From Bog-756 sp963769765 (GTDB taxonomy: Bacteria > Actinomycetota > Acidimicrobiia > Acidimicrobiales > RAAP-2), in NCBI GenBank assembly GCA_963769765.1, contig CAVYNA010000004.1:434001-498000 (forward strand): a stretch of DNA of 64,000 nucleotides, read 5' to 3'. The translations under genes were made by a program, and so were the position numbers. Of the stretch, positions 43,741 through 51,365 are shown in pieces. How positions within the stretch are numbered: the stretch's first letter is position 1; the number at the start of each line of letters is the position of its first letter. The notes under the pieces are model-generated. The model did not search any database, was not told where the DNA came from, and saw nothing but the letters and a program-made list of their open reading frames with translations.

Positions 43741-44884
43741 CGTTCGCGAACGGCGACCAGCAGGTACTCACCAGGACCGAGCAGGAAGGTGTTGACCGCC
43801 TCGATCGCCGCGTTGATCGCCGCAGCGCCCGCAACGGATACCTCGACCGGTGCGAGGCGGCGGTCCGTGCCCCCGACGACGACGTCGCGCGGTCGCGATC
43901 CCCGCGTTCTGAGAGCAGGTGGGTCCAGGTCTCCGCATGGAGAGGCCGACCAGGTGCCAGGTCGCAGACGATGGCGGAGGCGCCTGCGGACCATGACTCC
44001 GGGGTGGCCGACGCGAGCACCAGCACCCCGTCGACCGCCAGCCGGGTGGAGAGGAGAGCTACCAGGCGGTCGCGCTCGCTGGGATGGAGCCACTGCACCG
44101 ATCCACTCAGCACGACCCCCGAGAGCGCCTCGCCGGCGACCACCTCCAGGTGGTCGAGGGCCGACTCCGCCCGGACGTCGAGGCCACGGTCGAGCGCTCC
44201 GTCGAGCGACGTCTCATCCCGGTCCACGCCGTACGCGTCGACCCCCGCGTCGCGCAGGGCCGCCACGAGCTCGCCCTCGCCGCATTCGGCGTGGAGGACG
44301 CGGCCTCCGATCCCCGCACAGGCGGAGAGGGCTTCCGGCCACCACCACTGCGACCCGGGTCCCGGACGGGGTACCGCGCTCGCCGGCAGTCCGGGGGTGC
44401 GGTTGGCGGCTGCGGCCGCCTCGAGGTCCTCGACGTGGTCGACGACGACGTGGAACATGCGCGACACCGCCCAGGCGAACTTGACGACCTGGGCGACGAT
44501 GAACCCCAGGTACCACGAGAGCGCCTTGCGGATCGCACGCTTCACGAACCCGCCGATCGCCTTGTTCGACGCTGTCGGCACCGCGATGTCGATATAGGCA
44601 GCACCGTCGACCAGCGCGAGCGTCTCGCGGAGTCTCGCCTTCCCGTGGAGTCCGACCGGGGAGAACTCGGAGAAGAGCTCGTCGAGCTCGCGCTCGAGTC
44701 CTGCCGGGAGGTCCCCGGACGCCCGTCTCCGCCTGACCTCGGCGTCGATCTCCGACATCACCTGTGCGAGGTAGGCGGCGTGGTCGGACGATGCGACCGG
44801 GCCACCTTCGCCTGTGGACGCCGCGCCGGTGGCGTCCGGTCCGACCGGCTCCAACCGAGGGGTGGACGGCTGGACTGACGGCAC
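43737..44884 (-). pseudogene. Methyltransferase-like protein, frameshifted near 43890
   Basis: Residues 1-330 are in one frame: a helical N-terminal region, a hydrophobic stretch (SWYLGFIVAQVVKFAWAV), then a SAM-methyltransferase-like domain with VLHAECGEGELVAALRDAGVDAYGVD and SGVVLSGSVQWLHPSERDRLVALL. After HAETWTHLLSERGDRD an extra two bases (or one missing) at about 43886-43895 shift to a frame that ends VNTFLLGPGEYLLVAVRER at 43737, where the stop overlaps the next gene's GTG. In the first frame the reading would run into the next gene. GTG 44884 is preceded at six bases by TATAGT. Paralogue of 40424-41401. Confidence 0.75.
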
Positions 44885-44890
44885 ACGAGG

Positions 44891-44896
44891 ACTATA
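44891..44896 (-). promoter_or_regulatory. Leaderless -10 box of the polysaccharide operon
   Basis: TATAGT on the minus strand, the best -10 match in the window, six bases before GTG 44884. Five tightly overlapping genes (44884 down to 39332) follow without a gap, so this probably drives them all. Confidence 0.65.
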
Positions 44897-45000
44897 GCCA
44901 GCGACCCGATTGTCCCAGCGACCTCGGAGCGTACGGCGACCCGCGGTCGGACGGCGAGTTGCCGACCAGTCCGGTCGAGCTGGCGCCGGTCCCGCGTCAC

Positions 45001-45006
45001 TAGGCT
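45001..45006 (+). promoter_or_regulatory. Possible -10 box of tRNA-Leu
   Basis: TAGGCT ends nine bases before the tRNA acceptor stem, a fitting distance for a tRNA promoter. No clear -35. Confidence 0.4.
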
Positions 45007-45015
45007 GTGCCGTCC

Positions 45016-45097
45016 GCGGGCGTGGCGGAACTGGCAGACGCGCCGGGTTTAGGTCCCGGTCCCCTCGGGGGTGGGAGTTCGAATCTCCCCGCCCGCA
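45016..45097 (+). tRNA. tRNA-Leu (anticodon TAG)
   Basis: An 82-base class II tRNA. Acceptor strands GCGGGCG (45016-45022) and CGCCCGC (45090-45096) pair fully, with discriminator A at 45097. The anticodon stem CCGGG/CCCGG encloses the loop TTTAGGT, giving anticodon TAG. A long variable arm with a CCCCtcGGGG hairpin identifies leucine. The T arm has GTTCGAAT. CCA is not encoded. It sits divergently from the polysaccharide operon. Confidence 0.97.
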
Positions 45098-45230
45098 CGC
45101 TCGTCTTCGGCCCTGCGGCGAACGTGGACGGCCCGCACCGCCGCAACTACAGTGAGCCCCCGTCGCCCGATCCGGACACCCGTCGATCGGCCGCTTCCCT
45201 GTACCCCTTCGCCATCTCCGAGGTTGAACG

Positions 45231-46040
45231 TTGCAGACCGACGCCGAGCAGCTCGCGCACCAGATCCGAGAACGGCGGTGGTTCCACACGATCGACCTCG
45301 GCGGCGGGCTCGTGACCAGCGGGGACAGCCCGTCCAGCGAGATCATCGCCCGCTCGATGCCCGATGTCTCGGGCAAGTCGGTGCTCGACATCGGCGCGTG
45401 GGACGGGAAGTACTCGTACGAAGCGGAGCGAGCCGGAGCGGCACGGGTCGTCGCGCTCGACCACTACGTGTGGAGGCTGGACTCGGAGGCACGGGCGAAG
45501 TACTACGTCGCGTGCGAGGCCGAAGGGATCCTCCCCGACCCCGACATGATCGACCGGGGCTTCCTGCTCGCCGACGCACTGCCCGGGAAGGAGGGCTTCG
45601 ACCTCATCCACCGCTATCTCGAAAGCAAGGTCGAAGCGGTCGTGGACGACTTCGCGACCATGGACCTCGCAACGCTCGGGCGCTTCGACGTCGTCTTCTA
45701 CTTCGGCGTGCTCTACCACATGGTCGACCCGATCGGTTCGCTCAAGCGACTCCGTCAGGTGACCGACGGAGTCGCGGTGATCGAGACGGCCGCGGTCGAG
45801 GTGCCGGGATACGAGTCGAGCAGCCTCGTCGGGTTCTTCTCGGGACAGGAGCTCCACGCGGACTACGGCAACTGGTTCGCGCCGTCCGGACCTGCGCTCG
45901 TCGGCATGTGCCGGGCCGCCGGGTTCCGCGACGCGAAGGTGACGGCGAAGACGGAGATTCCGGCGCCGAAGCGGTCGCGCCGACGCGACTGGCCCGGTGC
46001 CCCGGTGAACTGCCGCATCGTCGCACACGCCTACCCCTGA
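45231..46040 (+). CDS. Class I SAM-dependent methyltransferase (DUF1698 / CmoB-like)
   Basis: 269 residues. SAM motif I is clear in SVLDIGAWDGKYSYEAERAGAARVVALDHYVW; motif IV region FDVVFYFGVLYHMVDPIGSLKRL resembles CmoB/DUF1698 proteins, which modify tRNA or act in glycan gene clusters. No partner CmoA is present and the gene adjoins a polysaccharide locus, so a sugar-methylating role seems likelier than tRNA modification; both are inference. The best start is TTG at 45231 with gagg upstream. Confidence 0.8.
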   Translation: MQTDAEQLAHQIRERRWFHTIDLGGGLVTSGDSPSSEIIARSMPDVSGKSVLDIGAWDGKYSYEAERAGAARVVALDHYVWRLDSEARAKYYVACEAEGILPDPDMIDRGFLLADALPGKEGFDLIHRYLESKVEAVVDDFATMDLATLGRFDVVFYFGVLYHMVDPIGSLKRLRQVTDGVAVIETAAVEVPGYESSSLVGFFSGQELHADYGNWFAPSGPALVGMCRAAGFRDAKVTAKTEIPAPKRSRRRDWPGAPVNCRIVAHAYP

Positions 46041-46050
46041 GCCGAAGCTC

Positions 46051-47076
46051 GTGCCGGGTGAGCAGCTGCGCTCCTCGTTGTGCACGGAGCGCTCCCTGAC
46101 GGACCCCGTCATGCTCGCCTGGGCAGACCGCATCCGCAGCGCATGGGACCACACCGGTTCGGGCGCGCCGGTCCTCGCCCACCGGAAGATCTGGGAGTGG
46201 GTCTTCCTCATCCAGGCGCTCCACGAACGCGGCGTCCTCGCGCCTGGTCGACGCGGGATCGGGTTCGGGGTGGGGCGCGACCCCCTGGCCGCCCTCTTCG
46301 CCAGCCTGGGTTGCGAGATCCTCGCGACCGACATCGGCCTCGACGAGGCGCGTCGGGCCGGTTGGGTCGAGACCGACCAGCACGCACACGGACTCGGCGC
46401 CCTGCGGTTCGACGAGATCTGCGATCCCGACGAGTTCGCCCGGCTGGTCACCTACCGCACCGTCGACATGCGTGCGTTGCCCGCGGACCTGCGCCACGGC
46501 GAGTTCGACTTCTCGTGGTCGGCCTGCGCCTTCGAACACCTCGGCTCCCTGGCCGCTGGTGAGGCGTTCCTCCTGCGGCAGATGGACTGCCTCCGGCCGT
46601 CGGGCGTCGCGGTGCACACGACCGAGTTCAACGTCGACTCGAACCGGTCGACGGTGGCCGCCGGCCACACCGTCCTCTACCGGCGCCGAGACATCGAGGC
46701 CACCGCTCGGCGGCTGGGCGACCTCGGGCACAGGATCGAACTCGACTTCGACCCCGGCGCGTCGCCCGTCGACCGGCACGTCGACGCTCCCCCGTGGACC
46801 GGTCCGCATCTCAAGCTCAGGCTCGGTCGATTCGTCGCGACCTCGATCGGGATCATCGTCGAGAAGTCCCCGAGACCCGACGGGCCGAGCTGGACCCCGA
46901 CCCTCGCATGGAGGCTCCGGTCACGTACATCACGTGATGTATGGACCGCGACGGACGCACTCCGCGGTGGACTCGGCCGCCTCGGCCGCCCCGTCTTGCC
47001 GGGCGGGCGCGGGATCGGCCATGCTTCCCCGGTTCCGATGCGGGCTCGCACGCGTGGGGACCAGGCACTCGGCTAG
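46051..47076 (+). CDS. SAM methyltransferase-like protein
   Basis: 341 residues from GTG 46051, ten bases after the previous methyltransferase. GIGFGVGRDPLAALFASLGCEILATDIG is a good SAM motif I and FDFSWSACAFEHLGSLAAGEAFLLRQMDCLRPSGVAVHTTEFN the later motifs. The fold is class I; the substrate is unknown, probably sugar. The last 55 residues (after IIVEKSPRPDG) are Arg/Gly-rich, look unlike methyltransferase sequence, and overlap a 16-bp palindrome, so a nearby stop may have been lost or the real end may be earlier. Confidence 0.72.
   Translation: MPGEQLRSSLCTERSLTDPVMLAWADRIRSAWDHTGSGAPVLAHRKIWEWVFLIQALHERGVLAPGRRGIGFGVGRDPLAALFASLGCEILATDIGLDEARRAGWVETDQHAHGLGALRFDEICDPDEFARLVTYRTVDMRALPADLRHGEFDFSWSACAFEHLGSLAAGEAFLLRQMDCLRPSGVAVHTTEFNVDSNRSTVAAGHTVLYRRRDIEATARRLGDLGHRIELDFDPGASPVDRHVDAPPWTGPHLKLRLGRFVATSIGIIVEKSPRPDGPSWTPTLAWRLRSRTSRDVWTATDALRGGLGRLGRPVLPGGRGIGHASPVPMRARTRGDQALG
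46926..46941. promoter_or_regulatory. Perfect 16-bp palindrome TACATCACGTGATGTA
   Basis: Full dyad symmetry around CACGTG, typical of a dimeric TetR-, GntR- or LacI-type operator. It lies in the odd 3' tail of the upstream methyltransferase gene, about 150 bases before the SDR start. A related palindrome is at 63004-63019. Confidence 0.55.
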
Positions 47077-47088
47077 CAGGAGGACACC

Positions 47089-47991
47089 ATGGGAATGCTC
47101 GACGGCAAGGTCGCGATCGTCACCGGCGCAGGCCGCGGGATCGGACGCGAAGAGGCGCTCCTGCTTGCCTCCGAGGGCGCCAAGGTGATCGTCAACGACG
47201 TCGGCGCATCGCTCGACGGGGCCGGCGGCGACAAGCATCCTGCAGAGGAGGTCGTCGACCTCATCAAGTCGGGTGGGAGCGACGGCGCGGTCAACAGCTC
47301 GGACGTGAGCTCGTGGCAGGGAGCGAAGGAGCTCGTCGAGCAGGCGATCGACACCTTCGGTCAGCTCGACATCCTCGTCAACAACGCGGGCATCCTCCGC
47401 GACAAGATGAGCTTCAACATGACCGAGTCCGACTGGGACGACGTCATCCGCGTCCACCTGAAGGGCCACTTCGCGCCCTCCCACCACGCCGCGGTGTATT
47501 GGCGGGGCCGCGTGAAGGCCGGCGAGTCGGTGACGGGTCGGATCATCAACACTTCGTCCGAGGCCGGCCTCTACGGCAATGCCGGCCAGGCCAACTACTC
47601 GTCCGCCAAGGCCGGCATCGCCTCGATGACCGTGGTCCTCGCACGCGAGCTCGAGCGATACGGCATCACCGTCAACGCGATCTCGCCCCGGGCCCGCACC
47701 CGCATGACCGAGAACCTCTTCGGCGAGATGGCGAAGAAGGGCGACGGGTTCGACGTCTGGGACCCGCGCAACATCGCCCAGCTGGTGACCTTCCTCGCCA
47801 CCGACGAGGCCGCCGACGTGACCGGCCAGAACTTCGTGGTCTTCGGCGGGAACATCTGGGTCATGGGCGGCTTCCACCCGGTCGGTGAGATCCACCGTGA
47901 CTCGATGTGGTCACCCGCCGAGCTGGCCTCGGCCAAGGGCGAGCTCTTCAAGGAGGTCCCCTCGGGGATCCCGGCCTTCAGCTTCTTCTAG
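47089..47991 (+). CDS. Short-chain dehydrogenase/reductase (3-hydroxyacyl-CoA dehydrogenase / 17-beta-HSD-like)
   Basis: 300 residues. Rossmann TGAGRGIG near residue 12, NNAGILRDKMSF, the catalytic Ser in INTSSEAGLYGN, and YxxxK as YSSAK. The extended sequence after the SDR core (GQNFVVFGGNIWVMGGF) and GDKHPAEEVVDLI resemble the type found in multifunctional enzyme 2 and mycobacterial sterol/fatty-acid SDRs. NAD(H)-dependent oxidation of a 3-hydroxyacyl-CoA is likely; a steroid substrate is possible. ATG 47089 has an excellent AGGAGG site. MaoC and crotonase genes nearby support beta-oxidation. Confidence 0.88.
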   Translation: MGMLDGKVAIVTGAGRGIGREEALLLASEGAKVIVNDVGASLDGAGGDKHPAEEVVDLIKSGGSDGAVNSSDVSSWQGAKELVEQAIDTFGQLDILVNNAGILRDKMSFNMTESDWDDVIRVHLKGHFAPSHHAAVYWRGRVKAGESVTGRIINTSSEAGLYGNAGQANYSSAKAGIASMTVVLARELERYGITVNAISPRARTRMTENLFGEMAKKGDGFDVWDPRNIAQLVTFLATDEAADVTGQNFVVFGGNIWVMGGFHPVGEIHRDSMWSPAELASAKGELFKEVPSGIPAFSFF

Positions 47992-48010
47992 ACCGGGCGC
48001 CGGCGCGCCG

Positions 48011-48056
48011 CCCCGGCGCGGTCGGTCTCGGCGCGGTCGGCCCCGGCGCGGCGGTT
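48011..48056. repeat. Three short GC-rich direct repeats
   Basis: Copies of about 15 bases sharing CGGCGCGG(T)CGG stand in a row at 48011, 48027 and 48041, in the spacer between the SDR gene and the next small gene. Confidence 0.6.
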
Positions 48057-48134
48057 CGGGACTTTCGGCACTGCCCGTCGCGACGCACCGGCGCGAACAT
48101 CGTCCTCATCGGGTACGGAGGAAAGGACGAGCCG

Positions 48135-48581
48135 ATGTGGCGGTCTTCGCACACCAACCGGAACCGGCGGCTCGAGGGCCTGGGGCGCCAGTTGGTCATC
48201 GAGTGCGAGAGCTACCTCGGCGGGAACTATCCGAGCCTGTTGCAGGACCACGGGCTGCCCGTCCCTGCGTGGGCCTGGCTGAGCGTCCTCGCCCACGGCA
48301 CCGCGCAGAGCCTCGAAGCCCGGGCCGTCGAGGAGCGGCGCCGGCCCGACCCCGACGGAACCAACTGGGAAGGAGCCGTCGACCTCCTCGCCCAGGAGCT
48401 GGTGACCGCGGCCACCCGGGCAGGTTGCACGGTCGAGGACCTGCAGCACTCGATCCTGCGGGACCTCGAGCTCGAGCCCGATCCGTCGGTCTTCGGCTCC
48501 GACGGCCTCGGTCCGGGCCGACTGGTCGAAGAGGTGCGGCGGGCGATCGCGCGCTTCCGGGGGACGTCCGCCTCCCGGTGA
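48135..48581 (+). CDS. Hypothetical protein, 148 residues
   Basis: I do not recognise the family. The sequence is soluble, mixed helical, with WRSSHTNRNRRLEGLG at the start, GAVDLLAQELVTAATRAG in the middle and LVEEVRRAIARFRG at the end. No transmembrane segment or cysteine cluster. ATG 48135 has a GGAGG element twelve bases upstream and AAGGA closer in. It converges with the MaoC gene, 12 bases away. Codon usage is like its neighbours, so I think it is real. Confidence 0.6.
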   Translation: MWRSSHTNRNRRLEGLGRQLVIECESYLGGNYPSLLQDHGLPVPAWAWLSVLAHGTAQSLEARAVEERRRPDPDGTNWEGAVDLLAQELVTAATRAGCTVEDLQHSILRDLELEPDPSVFGSDGLGPGRLVEEVRRAIARFRGTSASR

Positions 48582-48593
48582 GTGGCGGAGCGC

Positions 48594-49028
48594 TCAGCTC
48601 CTGGAGGGCACCGCCGCGGTTGCCTCGCCGACGACCTTCTCCTCGCCGACCGCGTTGGTGAGGCGCACGTCGAGGTCGACCAGGTGCTCGTCGCCCTCGG
48701 TCCGCTTCCCGCTGACGACGACCGAGGTGGTCAGTTCCTCGTCGGGCCAGGTCTGCCTCGCGAAGCGCACCTGGAAGCGGCGCACGTTGCCGATCCCCAC
48801 GTAGTCGGTGACCGCGGACCCGAGGTAGCCCATCGAGAACATCCCGTGGCCGAAGACGCTCGGCTGGCCGGCGGCGACCGCCTTCACCTCGTCGTGGTGC
48901 ATCGGGTTGAAGTCGCCGGACGCGCCCGCGTACATCACGAGATCGGTCCGTGTCAGCACGTGCTGGCGCACCGGCGCCTCGTCGCCCACTGACACGTCTT
49001 CGAAGTACAGCACCGCATCCCCCATCAT
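48594..49028 (-). CDS. MaoC-like (R)-specific enoyl-CoA/acyl dehydratase (HadB-like)
   Basis: 144-residue single hot-dog domain with the hydratase-2 motif YAGASGDFNPMHHDE (catalytic Asp and His) around residues 30-45 and VFGHGMFSMGYLGSAVTD. It hydrates or dehydrates acyl thioesters, either in R-specific beta-oxidation or fatty acid synthesis. It starts at tandem ATGATG 49028 with GGAG nine bases upstream. Together with the MaoC-like protein at 49935-50432 it resembles an HadA/HadB pair split by a crotonase gene. Confidence 0.85.
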   Translation of the reverse strand: MMGDAVLYFEDVSVGDEAPVRQHVLTRTDLVMYAGASGDFNPMHHDEVKAVAAGQPSVFGHGMFSMGYLGSAVTDYVGIGNVRRFQVRFARQTWPDEELTTSVVVSGKRTEGDEHLVDLDVRLTNAVGEEKVVGEATAAVPSRS

Positions 49029-49104
49029 CACGCTCCGTTCTCGCTCGGCGGGCGAACCGCCATCCACACTGCCACACACACCGTCTCGGTCCGCAACCCG
49101 ATCC

Positions 49105-49935
49105 CTACCAGCCCCGGAAGACCGGAGCACGCCGCTCGGCGAACGCGCTGAGGCCCTCCTTGCAGTCCTCGGAGTTGGTCACCAACTCCTGGATGGTCGC
49201 CTCGTCCCACAGGGCGGTCTGCCGATCCGACTCGAGCGAGCGGTTGGTCAGATACTTCGCCGCGCCGATCGCCGTCGTCGGTCCAGAGGCCAGGCGCTCT
49301 GCCCACTCCCGGGTCACCGTCGCGAGCCGCTCGCGCGGCACGACGGTGTTCACCAGGCCGAGCCGCTCCGCGTCGCGTGCCGAGAGGTCGTCGCCGAAGA
49401 AGAACAGCTCCTTCGCCTTCTGCGGACCGACGAGCCGGGCCAGCAGATAGGCGCCGCCGGCATCGGGCGCGATACCGCGGCGGACGAACACCTCGATGAA
49501 CGTCGCCTCCTCTGCGGCGATCACCAGGTCGCATGCGAGTGCGAGATGCATCCCGCCACCCGCCGCGGTGGCGTTGACCGAGGCGATGACCGGCTTCTCG
49601 CAGTCGAGCACTGCGCTGACCAGCCGCTGCCATCCCGTCCGGATGAGCCGGGCGGCTTCACCTGCGACACGCCTCGGCGCCTCGGTCGGGCGAGGCGGAC
49701 CTCCCGCCGCGGCACGCAGGTCCGCTCCGGTGCAGAACCCCTTGACGCCGCTGCCCGTGAGCACCACCGCCCGGACCGCGAGGTCGGCGGAGGCCTCGTC
49801 GAACCACTCGACGAGCTGATCCCTCATGGCCGGCGTGAGCGCGTTGCCGGCATCGGGCCGGTTGAGGGTGAAGGTGGCGACGCCACCGTCGAGACGGCGC
49901 AGGACGGCCTCGGCGGGCGCCGCGTCCTCAGCCAT
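49105..49935 (-). CDS. Enoyl-CoA hydratase/isomerase family protein
   Basis: 276 residues, crotonase fold. Oxyanion-hole segments GVKGFCTGADLRAA and ASVNATAAGGGMHLALACD; EVFVRRGIAPDAGGAYLLARLVG matches the region where 2-(1,2-epoxycyclohexyl)-type and other isomerases place a catalytic Asp. C-terminal helix SAFAERRAPVFRGW is typical. ATG 49935 shares a base with the stop of the upstream MaoC-like gene (TGATG), so they are co-translated. Substrate unknown. Confidence 0.88.
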   Translation of the reverse strand: MAEDAAPAEAVLRRLDGGVATFTLNRPDAGNALTPAMRDQLVEWFDEASADLAVRAVVLTGSGVKGFCTGADLRAAAGGPPRPTEAPRRVAGEAARLIRTGWQRLVSAVLDCEKPVIASVNATAAGGGMHLALACDLVIAAEEATFIEVFVRRGIAPDAGGAYLLARLVGPQKAKELFFFGDDLSARDAERLGLVNTVVPRERLATVTREWAERLASGPTTAIGAAKYLTNRSLESDRQTALWDEATIQELVTNSEDCKEGLSAFAERRAPVFRGW

Positions 49936-50432
49936 CAGCCGCGGTGGATGATGTTCATCCGCGACACGCACACCGGAGCAGCCGTGTCCTTTTCGCTCCA
50001 GGCCGTCTCGACCACGACGAAGGTCATCGTCTTCCCCTTGGACTCCTTGCGGTACGCGTCGACCACCTTTCCGACCCCGACGAGCACGTCGCCCGCGAAG
50101 ACGGGGCGCACGTAGGTGAACTCCTGCTCGCCGTGGAGGATGATCCCGCCCTTGGCCATCAGCGGCCCCAGCACTTCGCCCATCGGGTTGTCCTTCGGGG
50201 CGTCCTCCGTCTGCAGCTCGGGATAGGCGCCGAACCCGCTCATCACCAAGGGGTAGGTGGGCGGAGCCGGGATGCCCGGCAGGCCGGCAGCTCGGGCCGC
50301 ACGGGGATCGCGGTAGACCGGGCTCTCGTCCTTGACCGCGGTGGCGAACAGGGCGAGTTGGCCGCGCTCCACGGTGACCACCGTCGTCCCGGTCGGCTTG
50401 CCGATGATTGCTTCCAGCACGTCGTCTGCCAC
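49935..50432 (-). CDS. MaoC-like hot-dog dehydratase subunit (HadA/FAS1-like N-terminal type)
   Basis: 165 residues with the FAS1-like dehydratase pattern: ALFATAVKDESPVYRD and IPAPPTYPLVM near the N-terminus, GIILHGEQEFTYVRPVFAGDVL in the second half. This type usually lacks the catalytic Asp-His pair and forms a heterodimer with a HadB-like subunit, here plausibly the 48594-49028 product. The GTG at 50432 has a GGAG element seven bases upstream; upstream in-frame sequence towards 51023 is Arg/Pro-rich and not coding. Confidence 0.82.
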   Translation of the reverse strand: MADDVLEAIIGKPTGTTVVTVERGQLALFATAVKDESPVYRDPRAARAAGLPGIPAPPTYPLVMSGFGAYPELQTEDAPKDNPMGEVLGPLMAKGGIILHGEQEFTYVRPVFAGDVLVGVGKVVDAYRKESKGKTMTFVVVETAWSEKDTAAPVCVSRMNIIHRG

Positions 50433-50563
50433 TTCGGTCTCCTCACCCTCTCTTGTGACGGGTCGGTGCGGTGTTCGCGCCGACCCGCACCGGCTGGGCG
50501 ATAGGGTGCCCGTTCGGGGGTCGGTCGCGCAAGCTCCGGCCACGCCGGGCAGGTCTCCTCCCC

Positions 50564-50569
50564 TACAGT
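50564..50569 (+). promoter_or_regulatory. Leaderless -10 box of the NagB-like gene
   Basis: TACAGT, six bases before GTG 50576. It supports this start over one further upstream at 50471. Confidence 0.55.
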
Positions 50570-50575
50570 GCCCTC

Positions 50576-51352
50576 GTGACGTTGCCGGCCGACGGGCGAA
50601 CGGAGGGCCCGACGATCGCCACCTTCGAGACCACCGCGGCGATGGCGCGGGCCGCCGCCGACCTCGCGCTCGAGGTCCTCGTGGAGTCGGTCGGTCGCCG
50701 GGGCGTCGCCCATGCGATGTTCGCGACGGGCAATTCGCAGGTCGCCTTCGTCGACGAGTTGCTCGGACGGGGCGACGCGGTCCCGTGGGGTGCGGTCGTG
50801 GTCTTTCATATGGACGAGTACGTGGGCCTCGGGGACGACCATCCGGCGAGCTTCCGGCGGTGGATCCGCGAGCGCATCGCAGAACGTGCCCGGCCACGCG
50901 CCACCCACTACCTCGACGGGCTCGCACCGCCGGCCGACGAGTGCCGCCGCTACGCCGCCCTGCTCGCCGAGCATCCTCTCGATCTCTGCTGCCTCGGCAT
51001 CGGCGAGAACGGGCATCTGGCATTCAACGACCCGCCGGTCGCGGACTTCGACGATCCCGAGGACGTCAAGGTCGTCACCCTCGATGCGGCCTGCCGCCGC
51101 CAGCAGGTGGGCGAAGGCCACTTCGACACGTTGGACGACGTGCCGGACCAGGCGATGACCGTCACGATCCCCGCACTGCTGCGTGCCGCCCGGGTGCTCG
51201 CCGTCGTCCCCGAGGCCCGCAAGGCCGAGCCGGTCGCTGCGGCACTCGAGGGACCGGTCACCGTCGCGTGCCCGGCCTCGATCTTGCAGCGGACGCCGCA
51301 CGCGACCGTCGTGCTCGACCCCGACTCGGCCGCGCTCCTCGCTCCGCACTGA
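50576..51352 (+). CDS. nagB: Glucosamine-6-phosphate deaminase-like protein
   Basis: 258 residues. The NagB active-site stretches are present: ATGNSQVAFVDEL, FHMDEYVGLGDDHPASF (catalytic Asp) and CLGIGENGHLAFNDPP (His/Glu pair). 6-Phosphogluconolactonase is the nearest alternative but lacks the MDEYVGL form. It would convert glucosamine-6-phosphate to fructose-6-phosphate plus ammonia, in amino-sugar catabolism. No nagA is nearby. It ends 13 bases from the convergent hydrolase gene. Confidence 0.82.
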   Translation: MTLPADGRTEGPTIATFETTAAMARAAADLALEVLVESVGRRGVAHAMFATGNSQVAFVDELLGRGDAVPWGAVVVFHMDEYVGLGDDHPASFRRWIRERIAERARPRATHYLDGLAPPADECRRYAALLAEHPLDLCCLGIGENGHLAFNDPPVADFDDPEDVKVVTLDAACRRQQVGEGHFDTLDDVPDQAMTVTIPALLRAARVLAVVPEARKAEPVAAALEGPVTVACPASILQRTPHATVVLDPDSAALLAPH

Positions 51353-51365
51353 CCGTCGGGTCGGT

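Noticed and set aside
32301..47076. Genomic island or prophage boundaries around the tRNA-Leu
   Set aside because: No integrase, no direct repeat of the tRNA 3' end and no transposase were seen on either side.
50471..50575. Longer N-terminus for the NagB-like protein starting at 50471
   Set aside because: The added residues have no homology and include the TACAGT promoter; the GTG at 50576 fits the leaderless pattern.
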